A DNA stretch of 64,000 nt from Climacteris rufus. Lineage: Eukaryota; Chordata; Aves; Passeriformes; Climacteridae. Made by a program: the position numbers and the translations under genes. Below the pieces are notes generated by a model. The model saw only the letters and a program-made list of their open reading frames with translations. It was not told the origin of the DNA and made no database searches. The stretch spans positions 372,001 to 436,000 of the forward strand of contig VZRZ01004364.1 of NCBI GenBank assembly GCA_013398175.1, read 5' to 3'. Below, piece after piece: positions 23,240-35,300 of this stretch; within the stretch, counting starts at the first letter, position 1; each line of letters starts with the position of its first letter.

Positions 23240-23570
23240 GAATGCAAGTACCTGAAGGGAAGGTGTCAAGAGGATGGAGCCAGGCTCTTCTCATGCTGCT
23301 GAGTAACAGGATGAGAGGCAAGGGGCATAAACTGGAAGGCGCAGGAAGTTCCGCTTGAACATGAGGAAGGACTTCTTTACTGTGCATGTGACCAAGTGCT
23401 GGAACAGATTGTCCAGAGAGAGTGTGGAATCTCCTTCTCTGGAGATATCCCAAAGGCACCTGGACACAATCCCGAGTGACATGCTCTAGGAGACCCTGCT
23501 TGAGCAGGTAGGTTAGACTGGATGACCTCCAGTAGCTCCTTCCAACTTTCCCCTTCCTGTAATCCTGTGA
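23240..23570 (+). mobile_element. CR1 LINE, longest copy in the window
   Basis: About 330 bases of CR1 3' region. In order: CAAGTACCTGAAGGGAAGG, GTGTCAAGAGGATGGAGCC, AGGATGAGAGGCAAGGGGC, AGGAAGTTCCGCTTGAACAT, GAAGGACTTCTTTACTGTG, GGAATCTCCTTCTCTGGAGA, CCTGCTTGAGCAGGTAGG, and the end GATGACCTCCAGTAGCTCCT followed by TCCAACTTTCCCC. The CTCCAG form of the terminal box and GAGCAGGTAGGTT mark a subfamily distinct from the TCTTTAAGG-type copies. The octamer tail is decayed (CCTGTAATCCTGTGA). Short minus-strand frames across it are antisense shadows. Confidence 0.93.
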
Positions 23571-26500
23571 GCTCTCCAGGAGCATCTGAAGTAGGCAGGC
23601 AGGGAGCCAGGCAGGTCTCCAACAGACCTGTAATTTCTATGGAATCTGCAGTGGGAGTTTCATAGCACTGAGAGCATCCCTGCCAGGGTTGGTCTAATAG
23701 ATAAGCTGTAGAAAAAAATCAGAGGCTCTAAACTGACACCTGGACTCAGGATTGCAAAGAGAAGTGAGGGATTTCAGGCAGTTCAGCTGGAGCTCCCCAG
23801 ACACCTGGCCCCAGCACTCCTCCACCTGGGCAGGAGGCCAGGCTCTCCACATGGGTGACTGGGAGAGTGCAGTCCCCTGCAGGCTCAGAGAAGCCAGCCT
23901 TGTCCTTGCTTGAGAGCATTCTCCTTTTGCCTCTGTTCAGGACGTTTTATCCCACCCATGGCACAACTCCGGTTGCCCTACTGACTGTTTTAGAAAACAT
24001 CACTTCAAATAAAATCTCCAAGGCTTAATTTAGACAAGAATATTTAAACTTTTCCATAGACATGAAGTCACCAGTTGGCACTAATCTGTGTTTATAGAAA
24101 TAAAATCTGCTGGTTATTATTTGCTTTTCTGTTGGTTGAGCTCCTTTAACCCATGCTGCTTCCACACCAGCCTCTGTTCAGAGGTAGCCTGACAGGTGGT
24201 GAACTTCTACACAGGTTGGTATTTCAGAGGCTGAACAAGTTCCAGAGCTAAATAGCTTCAAGTTTGTCAAAGTCAGAACTGAACGATACTTAATGTGCTT
24301 GGCTTTTAGATTAATCATCTCTGGCTATGGCTTAATCCTTCTCCTGTGGGAATCCCCTTCCTTGGCACCCCAATTTAGGGACAGAAATGTCTGAAAATCA
24401 AAGCAAATGTTACAGAATAATTGTGGGAAACAAAGTTTGGGCTCATAATAATTTGTTGTATCCAGAAAATCATTTGGAAGTGATACTTAACCAGTCAGCA
24501 AATAGAGTTATATATCCTGTACTCCTCTTTCCTATTGGTGCAAGTTATATTTCAGAGGCTTGAGCAGATGCAATGATCTATTCATGGAGGAAACTCTGGT
24601 TTAATAGTTAAGTATGGAAAATATTTGGAAGATATTTGTAAGAATTGGCAATCAGACTATCAGTTTGTGATGTATAAACAGAAAAGCTGGAGAAAAATTA
24701 AGATTTAAATGCAAATGATTCTGCATTTTTCACCCACTTGTAATAGATCTGTAGATATTTGCGACAATGAAACTGGGAGATGTAATTAAAAGAAAAAATA
24801 TAATGGAAAAATGATCATAGGCTAATATTTGCTCTTCCAAAAGAAGATGATAGTCACGAAAACTGACCCCTCAAAAAATCATTGAATACAAAGACTCATT
24901 TTGAATGGGTGTCTTAAATTGTGTATTATTTCTGTCACTTTCAGGAACATCAAAATGGTCCTGTTTTTTTTAAGCGGTGTCCAAAGGCAAGTGAAAGGAC
25001 TTCATTGTTAATGTTTGTGGTGTAAATGTTCCTAAGCATTAAATGGCAGCCTGTGTTGTTTATATTGGATTTTGATCCAAAGCAGCTCTTGAAGCTGTTT
25101 TGTCAGGTGTTAAACTGCACAGAAAGACACCACATTACTGACTATTGCAATTGTACCATAAATTATCAGATTGTAAGGAGAGGACAATACCCTATTATTG
25201 TAAAGGAGAGTTATAATGCATAGGAATCTTCTACAGTTACCAATGACAGTCAGAAAATAAAAGTCTGAGTATTTTTAGGTAGTCTGACCACAGAATGAGA
25301 GTTTACCTTGAATGTATTTTCTGCCTTGTGAGTTGTTGAGGTGTGCAAGTATTTACACTGAAATGGGTCTGAGGCCAAAAACATGACATGCTTCAAGGCC
25401 TTGGAGGTCAAAGGAAAAGCTGTCATTTTCCTTCAGTTTACCACTAGGTTTTGAGGATGCAGATACTCATAGATGTAAGGGAGTGTAAGATTTTTGCACT
25501 GTAAACTTGTCATTTTCCAGAGGTATACAGAGTGGTTGTTTATTTTCAGATGTAAACCAGAAAGCATAAACAGGCATTAGGATTCTAATTGATAGATTCA
25601 GTAAGAGACTGAGCACCCAGCACGAGTATTTCAAAGCAGATGAAAACTTTTGATCCATATTTAGCTGCAATTTATTTGGAAACTGCAAATGAACTGGTTA
25701 ACAGCTGGTGCAAATAGTTATGAGTGGGCAAAGGGCCCTGACTCCTTATAGCTGTCCTGAAATAGAGAAAAACTCATAGAAAATACTGCTTCATATTTTG
25801 AAGAAACCATCCTTTAGTCTTCGCTTACTTTTTGTTTTAATCCAGTTTCTATTCCTAGCCCTTAAAGGCAAATAAAGTTAAGCAATTGGGAATGTTTATC
25901 ATTTTCCCTTGCAAATGATCCATGGTATTTTTGGTTGTGTTGGCCTGGAGACCCAAGTCATGGCCTACATTCCTAATATCATACAAGAGACTCTTTGGAT
26001 GATTGCATTTTTACTGGCTCAAAGTGTGTGGATATTTCGAAGGGGCAGCATCCAGTTGCAATCTCTGTAACCAGCCAGGAGTACATATCCCAAAGGAACA
26101 ATGTCCAGAATGAAAACACATTGTTAAGTAATAAATAATAGTACTGTACCTTCCACAGGTCATTCCAGTCTCCCAGGAAACACTTAAATTTAGCTTGACA
26201 CTCAACCTACTCAGGACAATTGGCCTTGCCCACCCCAGGCTTTGGTGGCAGTATTTTGCATCTGTAAATTATATTTCTTGTAACTCTGGTCTTTTGTTTT
26301 CCTGCACCAGGTATGATGCAGGTTTAGATTGCACAAGCCTAAAAAGGAATTAGAAAATTTTCCTTGTTTTTTTTTCTTGCCAAAAGTTGTAGTAGTATTG
26401 TTCTTATTTCCATAGTACTGAATTGATAAAAATGGGAGGAGCATGAGCATTTGTGTTCAGACAAAGAGAAGTTATCTAAGTCTGACTAACAAAATCACAT

Positions 26501-28223
26501 AGTTCTAATAGCTGTTCCCTCACCACTGCTGGGCTGTAGTCATCCTTGTTCGCAAGATGGGGGTGTTTTTTTCCCAGAATTTCACAATGTCTTTATTGTC
26601 TGACACAGAGCAATTCCAGGGACTCCACATCTCATCCTGACTAGGACACAAAACTCCCAGGTTTTCCTGGTCAAATGGATATTCTGCATTTTGAGCAGAC
26701 TCACTCCACTGTAACAAGGCTTGGTTTATCAGCTCTAAACCAGGAATTGCTGTCTCCAGAGAGGACAAACATGAGTAACTGGCTGGGCATTCCCAGTACA
26801 TCACCTTCCACTGATACCTAATGCACGTGGGAGTGATAATGGCCCGCTGCTGACCCACTTTGATGAAAACTTGTGTAGGTGATGCTGCTCTGAGACTGTT
26901 TGCAAGCAAACAAGGGGATCTACCCTCGAGGCAGGCTGTAGCCTGAGAATGTGGCATCATTATGCGTGCGTAGGCAGGGAAGATATTTGCAGGGGAATCA
27001 TGGCCCCATTGAAGTGAGTGGCAGCTTTCCCACTGCCTTCAGCTTGGCCAAACACTTGTCCTTCTGTTGGTACTGACCCATAACACTTGCCTGAGTTCAA
27101 TGGAGACTAAACAGCATAAAATTCACCACGGTGCTGCAAGATGAGCTCTGAAATCAGCTGATACTTATAGGGCTTGCAGCAGTTTTCACTCAGCTTTGTT
27201 TCAACCCGGGTACATGGAGATTATCCATAAGTTCTCTGCAGGCATTCACAGTTGTCTTGCTAAACAGTTCTCTGAGTAATAAGTTTAAATGTTGGAATTG
27301 TGTTATCAGGCTGGAAAAAGTCCAGTAATGTGGCAAAACTCATAGGCTTCCAGAACAAGATGAGCTACAGATGCATGATGGACTAAAACATATTTTTAAA
27401 GCCTCTCTCTTTTATGTGTGTTTTCAATGGAATATGATTGATAGAAGCAGGAAAGACTAATTTTCTATATTAAGCATCAACATCCATGTGTTATGTGAAG
27501 GCATAACCTGGCTCCATGTTTTTTTGTTGATCTGAACGTGCTGAGACTCTGCAGGTTCAATTTCAGGCAAGGAAGCACTCGCACATGAAGTCTATGAATT
27601 AGTATGACTTTATAACTGTGGGATATAAAAAAATAGGCATTTCTGTGCTTTTTAAAAACTGAAGGCTTTCCAGCAGTGTGTAGGGCTGGGTGAATCTGTG
27701 TCATGAGGGCACATAATCTCTGGATAGAGGACTATGTAATTATCACCCTTAAAACTGTTCAGTAATGCTGTCCCTGCCATGACATATCCATCTCAGATTG
27801 TAAGATATATAACTGTGCTTTATCATCAAAATCTACTTCAACTGGTATGGCTTAGATCACCCTGTTTTCTCATTTGTCTCTGGTATTTCCTGGTCTTTAA
27901 ATCTCCAGACCACCTGGGGCTCTTAACCCCCTTTAATAAATAGGTCCATCACATTTTCTCCGTGTTCAGAAATGTCACAGCTGCTTCCAATATGTTGTGC
28001 AGGGATCATAAAAATAAGTACAGTATAAAACATTATTATAGCCCTATTTCTAAGTTTCTGCAGCATAGCTCAGTTCAGGACATTAGCCATTCTGCAAACT
28101 CCTTGATGTGATTGTTCCTTCTGATCACTCTGCTTTAAGACATCCCGATTGGATGCTGGTACCTTAGTGCCTCGGAGTAGCTGCTTAACTACCTCGGAGT
28201 AGCATATTTTTAAAAGCCAGGGA
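23571..28223. other. Unique non-coding DNA
   Basis: No gene is supported. A minus-strand frame at 26520-26960 (146 codons from ATG; open back to 27038, 173 codons) has a protein-like mixed composition but no motif I know, no signal peptide and no visible paired splice sites. 24.6-25.0 kb is AT-rich and free of repeats. Just left of the CR1 copy at 28.22 kb a 12-base direct repeat is present. Nothing else is identifiable. Confidence 0.5.
28170..28203 (+). repeat. 12-base direct repeat
   Basis: CCTCGGAGTAGC occurs perfectly at 28170-28181 and again at 28192-28203, a 22-base period. The second copy ends about 20 bases before recognisable CR1 sequence. It could be a small tandem duplication or a by-product of the insertion. 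Confidence 0.7.
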
Positions 28224-28456
28224 GCATCCTAGAGACAGGACAAGGGGAAACAGCTTTAAACTGAAAGATATTAGGTTTAGATTAGATATTAGGAAGAAAT
28301 TCTTTACTGTGAGGGCAGTGGAATTGTCCATGGGGATTGGAGCAATGGGTTTTGGTACAACCTGGACTAGCGGAAGGTGTCCCTGCCCATGGCAGGGGGT
28401 TTGGAACTGGGTGATCTTTAAAGTCCCTTCCAATCCAACCCATTCTGGGATTCTGC
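28224..28456 (+). mobile_element. CR1 LINE, 3' end with rearranged middle
   Basis: The left part matches the CR1 block AGAGACAGGACAAGGGG, TTTAAACTGAAAGATATTAG, GATTAGATATTAGGAAG and AAATTCTTTACTGTGAGG. The right part matches CTGGACTAGCGGAAGGTGTC, CCTGCCCATGGCAGGGG, GATCTTTAAAGTCCCTTCC and ends CCCATTCTGGGATTCTG. Between them the expected TTGCCCAGAGAAGCTGTGG and CATTCAAGGCCAGGTTGGA blocks are missing, replaced by about 50 unrelated-looking bases, so the middle has been deleted or replaced. The 131-codon minus-strand frame overlapping the copy is an antisense artefact. Confidence 0.92.
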
Positions 28457-29289
28457 CCTCAGTTTCCCACAGCACAAAGCAAGCTGCTGCTGCTCCTGCC
28501 TGGGAGAAGGACACGGAGCAGTGTCTGAGCACGGTCAGCGATATCGGGTCAGTGGCTGCTGCTGTGCCTGCAGTGGCCATGGGCTCTGGCTCTGGCTCTG
28601 AGAGCCTCTCCCACTAATGGGTCTCAACAGAAAGGAGCCATGGCTTTCATGCTGTATTCCTTTGAAATACTGCCTGAACCCCGTGCTGCATGTGTGACCT
28701 GAGTTAACAGAGTAGCTGTCAAAGACTGATGCATGTTGTTTGGGTTCGCTATTACTAATGCTGTCATTCTTCTCACATCAGCAGAGGTGATGTAAATGTC
28801 TCTGCAGAGCCCAGGGTTTTATTCAAACACATTTCAGGCTGTTTTCATGAATTAACAGAATCTGGGTGATGAACCTCTATTGAGGTTCTGCAGCCATGCT
28901 TGCAAGGGTCAGGATTTTGCCCAGCATACTTGTACTGTGCATTATTTACAAATTGCAAACAGCTTGAACGCAAGGAGTAAACAGTTACCATGTTCCTAAT
29001 TTGTATTTAACCTGCATTATAAGCAGACGTCTGCTGATCATTACACAGAAAGAAGTGCATCATATTGGATATACTAAATGTAATTCTCATCTGTAATTTT
29101 TTTATGGTTTGGTTTCTTTGGAATTTTTTTAATCGCTTCAAGGGTGCCAATACATGCACTCAAATCGACATTATGTGCTAGTTGACAATAGGGTTTTTAG
29201 TCTGTTGTATTGGTAGTTCCTCCTCCTGGAGAACAAGATTGTATATGCGATTTAGGAGAGAGAAAAGGGAACAATAGCACTTTGTTGGC
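28457..29289. other. Unique non-coding DNA
   Basis: Between two CR1 pieces. It contains three GGCTCT units at 28582-28599 followed at 28601 by AGAGCC, giving a six-base stem with a one-base loop. No coding or RNA gene is visible. Confidence 0.55.
28582..28606 (+). repeat. (GGCTCT)3 with terminal hairpin
   Basis: Three perfect hexamers are followed by G and AGAGCC, the reverse complement of the unit. A small tandem repeat ending in a short inverted repeat. Confidence 0.75.
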
Positions 29290-29335
29290 TCCCTTTAAGG
29301 TCCCTTCCAACCCAAACCATTCTGTGATTCTATGA
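29290..29335 (+). mobile_element. CR1 LINE tail, minimal copy
   Basis: Only about 45 bases remain: CCTTTAAGGTCCCTTCCAAC, CCAAACCATTCTGTG and ATTCTATG. It is the shortest CR1 insertion here, yet nearly identical to the consensus tail, so it looks like a very severe 5' truncation at insertion and not a decayed longer copy. Confidence 0.9.
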
Positions 29336-32300
29336 ATTTCCACCCTGCCACATGCTGTTGTCCAGGTAGTTTGGAAGTTTTAGAAATGAAACATATGTTT
29401 CCAAAAAAGAGATGGATACCTTCTGTCACTGTAAAAGCACGAACTACATGCTAAATCCTTATTAATAACAAATTACCGACGGCCTTTTCTGCTGAGGTAA
29501 ACTTTGAAGTACATATTTCTGCAGATAATTCTGTCTTCTTTTCACAGGTCATTTTTCTTTCTTGCTACATTTTCATTTTTTCAGTACCACCAATGATTAA
29601 ATAACCCTCACAGCCAAAATTGCAGGGGCATCACATGGGATACTTAGATACAATTTAATCACAGGCAACATGGAAAACAAGAGCCAAAAATTATATTTTA
29701 TCTCCTACAGATTATTTTCTTTCCAGCTTTGCTTCTCTGTGTGGCAATCTGGTTAAATATTTTGAAAAGCTAGAAATCTGTTCTTAATCCAGTCCATTTA
29801 GGCTTAAGTATTTCTGCAAAGGCAGATCATAACAAATGGTAATGAAATGATCCTCCCTTAGAAGTACTTCTGAAAGTTTACCTAGAGAATGACAGGGATT
29901 TTAAATTAATTCTGTCATCTTTAACTAAACCTTCATCATTATTTCAATGTTTCTCTTTCCTTCACGCAGCTGAAAGGCACCGACTACAGATCTAATCACA
30001 GATCAGATAGTCCAACAATATCTTCTCTGAGGGAAAAAATCAGTTCCTTGAGCTAGAATAAAAGCAACAAGTTTGGCTATCAAAATGATGACTGATAAAT
30101 TGGCAAATGCATAAGTATTTTAAGAACTTTTAACAACCAAAGAGCAGGACAGATGTTCATGGATCTATTTTAGACACAGAGAGCACCCACAGTCCTAGTT
30201 TGGCCCAAGATTTTCACTAGTTTTTTAATAAGATTTCCATATTTTGTATGATGCTTGTTTGCAGGATACAACTTAAATGCAATATTCAGTAATGAAGGAT
30301 CATCTTCTGTTCTATTTTCCACTTCAGTCCTGTTTTCTAGACTTGTGTTAAGCCTGTCTATAAATCCCACAATAGATTAGATTATATTATCAAACATCCT
30401 AAACATTCCATGATCTCTCAGAGCTAAAATGGTACCAAAGCATTTCCACTCATATCTCCATTTTCCAGGACACCATTCAGCACTAGGAGCACAGCTCATG
30501 AGCTAATTGCAACGGCCTCATGCATCCATCCAGCAAACCTGGCCCCTTTCCACAGGCATGAATCATTCACAACCAGGCCTGGATCTCTGTGAATGTGTAC
30601 AAACCACTTATTTTTAGCAAGCTCCTTGTCAAGAAGGCATTGACTGCTCTCCCTTGGGCTCTCCTGCTTTTGAGTGCCAGCAGAGCTCCGGTGCCACCGG
30701 CCGCGATGCTGCTGTGGGGCCTTTCCCATAGCAAAGGTTAATGTGATGAGGAACCACTCAGGGGATTGAATCCCAGGAAATCCAAAACCAAATCATCTGT
30801 TAAATCTGAGAGAGACTTGTTGTTCCTAAGCCAAGAGAGCTCTGCATTGTCAGGAGTCCCCCTCCATCACTAGAAATGAGATTATCTCTCACTTCCAAAC
30901 ATGGTAGTGAAGCTGGAAAGGAGGATGGGTTTGTTCTGATGTGATGATAGAAGCAAGAGATTTGCTATATTCATGCTTCTATTCTCTAAATGACTGGTTT
31001 ATAACCAACAGTAAGGAAATTAAACAGGATTTGGATTTGCCCTTCAGGTTATAAACAGCTCTATTATTTACAACGCACTTTGCACTTGACTGAGTTGTAG
31101 CAGGATTGTTAACCACAGCTAAATTAAAGTTCTCTAAAGATTTCCATTAGCACAGGCAAGAGAGATTTGTCAGTATGTGTGTATAGGATCTTTGACTTGC
31201 ATGAAAAAATCAAAGAGTTATTTGTTGTAATATTTTTCTATATTCTTTTTTAGGTACCTTAAAAAGAAGCTCAAACTTTCCAGTGCAAGCCAGCTTTTGG
31301 CTTCAGTCTTCTACCTTTTTTCATTTTTCAGCTGTTTTTTGACACATGGGATTTTAAGAAATCTCTGATGTGAGGCTTGAGCTTTGAACAGCCACAATCT
31401 TATGTGGATTTGCAGATGGCTCAGTACAGAGCACTGGGAGAAGCCCACCAGCTCCAGCCTCTTCATGCAAGAGTCTCTGCTTGACAACCTAAGTCTGAGG
31501 GTCCCTTTCTATGACTTTCTACTGGCCTGTTTTTTAATTTGGGAGAGAAGAATGTTTTTGTCTAATCAGGAAAGGGAATTTTTTTTCAATGTTAGGATGC
31601 CTTCCACAATATTTCCCCATCCATTAATTATAGAAATGCTCTTTGGCCCAAGGTACCTGAATGAAACACTGGTCACCTGTATTTTTTTTTCCCTGTAGGT
31701 TACACTCCCCCAGTATTTGCCATGATAGAAGCAGGCACTCTGCATGTTCAACTAACATTATGTGGCCACAAAATATGATATGCAGTTACTTCCCCTCTGC
31801 AGGTCTTGCAGGTGTACCAGTAAGGATCACCTCTCTGCAGCCCAAAGCTTTACTATAAGATTCCTTTTTCAACAGCAATAACGAAGGAATTATGGATTGA
31901 AATTGAGATGTCACTAGAATGTGTTTTTTTGACAAAATCAAGTTAGTCCAGGAGAGTTTATTGCATATATTAGCTGTGGTCCCTCTCCTCAGAGTAGTGA
32001 CATGGAATGGGAATAGTATTCATGAAACACTGATGGACATTGAGGAAATGCTGCATTTCCTTTGTTCTTTACATGTTCTATAAATACTTCATGTGTTTGT
32101 TAAAGCTCTGTTATTTCTGGAAGTCTGCCTACTCTCTTGTTTAATTTTTCCTGAATCCTTCAAGGCTGCAGATAGCTTGGGATACACAGAGGCTTAACAT
32201 TCCATATTTATGCTCAGTTAATAGGCACCACATGAAGATTAGGAATGTAAACGGGTTGTGAGGAACAGAGAGGGAAGATTTTAGCATGCCTAAAAAAGGA

Positions 32301-35300
32301 CTAGACTTAGATTTCTATTACTCATGCTTGTGAGTTTCCACCCTTCTCACAATAAAAAAAAAAGAATGAGAAAGGTCATTAGAGCATCCTAAACTTGATC
32401 AGACATAGGAATGGTCCTGCTAAACATCATTTGTCACAGCCAGTGGTTGTCATAAGCATGTCTTGATCATAACCAGCTTGTCCCCTTGGGAGAAAGTATT
32501 GCCAAGTATAAAAGGTTCTCCCTTTACCTCTGAAAGTAAATACAACCTTTTTCTTACCACAATACTCCCGTCACACCTGAAAAAATGAACAACTAGAATG
32601 TTTTGTCTATGGCAGTATGTGGAACTAAAGTGCTTTTTAAATATGAGTGTTATATAAAACTTTGTGTCTGTAAATATACTTGGATCAATGAATGAAAAAG
32701 TTAAAGTTCTTCCAGAAATAATTAATGCTTGTACCATCCACTTAGAAACACAGGTCAACTGATGAAAATTTGTTTGAATCACAAGCCTAACATTGCTGAA
32801 GGTGGGTTTTAGTGCATTCGTATGTATAAATCATTCTTTAAAGCAGAGTGTAGTTCCTTAGGACCCAGGTTCCTTAGGTGTTTATGAAAATTTTACTCAT
32901 TATGTTTCTATTTTTCATGCTTTTCTGTTATTTTTTTGTTTAAATACACATATCTGGGAGTCAGTGAAAAAAGAATAATGGATAACAGTTCTTTGATCTC
33001 TCAAATATAGAAATAATGCTCTTTTGGAAGGAGCCATCCCAGAAAAGACACTACTCTTTAGCAGCCCCATTTTACCTCAGGGCCTCATATCTTTGCCTGG
33101 AAATTCAGCAGTGATGCTGGTTTGGTAATGTCTATAGGGAGTCGCTAGAAAAACACAGAAAAGCTGGGCATGAATAGATTTTCCAGCACAACTGGAAAAA
33201 GAATGATTTCACCTTATGCTGTGTAAAGAGGTGAAGTAGCTTTAATGTGTCCTGAAACCTCAGATTCATAGGGCTTCAGAACATGTCTTCCTTTATTGCT
33301 GGCATCTTTAAGCTAATAATGCACAGGATGTTTCATGTGACAGTAGATAAGGGTGAATTTTGATGGCACCACACATCCTGAAATACGCCTTTCTGCATGA
33401 GGAATTCCACTTACAGCAAGGAAATTCCTCACAGCTTTAAATGCTGAGCAGTGCTATAGGGTTGCCAGAGTGTGGTTTCTTGTGTTTTGAACTCCTCCTC
33501 CTACCAGGTAGTTAGGAAAGGTCAGGTGTATATTGAGAAAACAGGAGGCTGGTGAGCCTAGCAAATCCCAAGGCACTTTTTTCCATTTCCAAGTAATAGA
33601 GCCGGAATCCCGTGCACACCCCAGAAAATAAAAGTCCCTGAAAATAGAGACCAGAACCTTCTGATCTCCCTGGGGATTCAACACTTTTATTTGTAGTGAT
33701 GATATCTCTCACTAAAGTAAGGCAGCTGCTGATTCACAAATCATAATGGGAGTTTCAAGGGTATTTGCTCAAGTGAGTGAAATCCTGAGATCATGACTAC
33801 AAATCTTGGCAATTGCTCAGTTGCTTTTATTGCAGTTCTAAAGCTCATCTCTGCTATTCCCCTTGTGAAAAACAAAGCCCACGCAGGTTCCTTGTGCTGC
33901 ATTAGCATTCTCCCTCTTGAAGTTCCAGCTTCATCTGATGTCCCAAGTATCAAGATGGAAACTCCAAAGAAGGATCAGTATTCTCTGTTTTTCTAAGGCA
34001 ATAGAGAGCTAACTATATATATATATATATAGTGAATGAAACTGAATTTTAAAAAAGCTTTTGGAGCAATCCAAAGCTCTGACTCCTTCAGCAATGCCAC
34101 AGGAAACTATTCAAAGTAGCCACTTTTTAGAGTCAACAAGAGGTTCTGCTGCCAACAGAGGGTGGAGGTGGATCAAGCCATAAAAGAGGGAAAACAAATT
34201 TTCTTGTACTTAGACTTGTTGGGAGTCACCATACTGGAATTGGGGCCTGTTTCCCTCCTGTCACAGGTAAATGAAACAGATGTTTAAGGTGTTAACAGTA
34301 CCAACACAGCTGTAACATTCCTGGTGATCACCTTGAGTGCTGCAGAACGTCCCACAGGAGCACAGGCCCTTCCAGTGCAATTCCCTGGGGGATTTCCTTC
34401 AATAAATTGTCTGGATAAAGCAGCTCTAGGGTTTTATGTCGTTCCGATGGATTGTCTTCATGAGGGTGATTCTTTCTTGTGTTTTAACAATTCTTCATTC
34501 ATGTTATCTCAATGTATCTTGGTTTAAGGATACCACTTTATTTTATAATTTGTTTAAGGGGTTGAATCAAGAACTGCTTGAATTTAATAGTCTTTTTCAT
34601 TCACTTTTAGAGCGACTTTCCATCAAGTTCAAAACACTCCAGTTAATGCTAAGTGTATTCACTTTTTTTAAAAGACTGATTAAAATATAAATATTTTTTT
34701 TTTAAATTACTCACCTTGAAAGGCTGAAAGAATTACATCATTTCAAACTCTGCCTACTCCTTTTAATTTCCACTGGGCTTTCAGACTAACTTTGGAAATC
34801 TGAAACATTTTTTTCCTGCAAAATCTTAGCCCTTTGCAATCATCTGTATCGTTGTTTGATCTATGAAATCTTGATTTGGACTTCCTGGCAGATTTGTACT
34901 GAACAGCATCTCTAATCCCTTTTAGGACATGTTCCACAGACTGAAAGAAAGGGATTTTTTTTAACATAGGCAAAATTTTAAAAAGGGCTTTACCCAAAAG
35001 ATTTTCCCCTAACCCAATCCTCTTTAAAACACGAAACCCAACACCAAGTAGACACTAATTCCAATTTGTAACAAAACCAGGAAAAAGGGGGAGTGCCAGT
35101 GGTTATGCATAATTCTCCATATGAGCTAGACAACTTAATAACACCGCTTATTAGAGAAGCCTTAAAGGTAATCCCATTAAAGCTATTCAGCAGAACACTG
35201 ATATTTTTCTTCAATCTGCTTGGAAGCAGACGGGATTACTCGAATGCAATGTGAGCAGCTTTCCAGCAAACCTCATCCCCCCACCTCTCACTCCCCAAGG

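Noticed and set aside
23235..23585. 116-codon minus-strand frame
   Set aside because: It is antisense to the longest CR1 copy.
25405..25418. Nuclear receptor element (AGGTCAAAGGAAA)
   Set aside because: One good half-site and a poor second half; this is expected many times by chance in 64 kb.
28185..28580. 131-codon minus-strand frame
   Set aside because: Most of it is antisense to the CR1 copy at 28224-28456.
34324..34527. Extra CR1 copy near 34.35 kb (CACAGGAGCACAGGCCCTTCC)
   Set aside because: The CCCTTCC resemblance is isolated; no neighbouring CR1 blocks occur in the right order.
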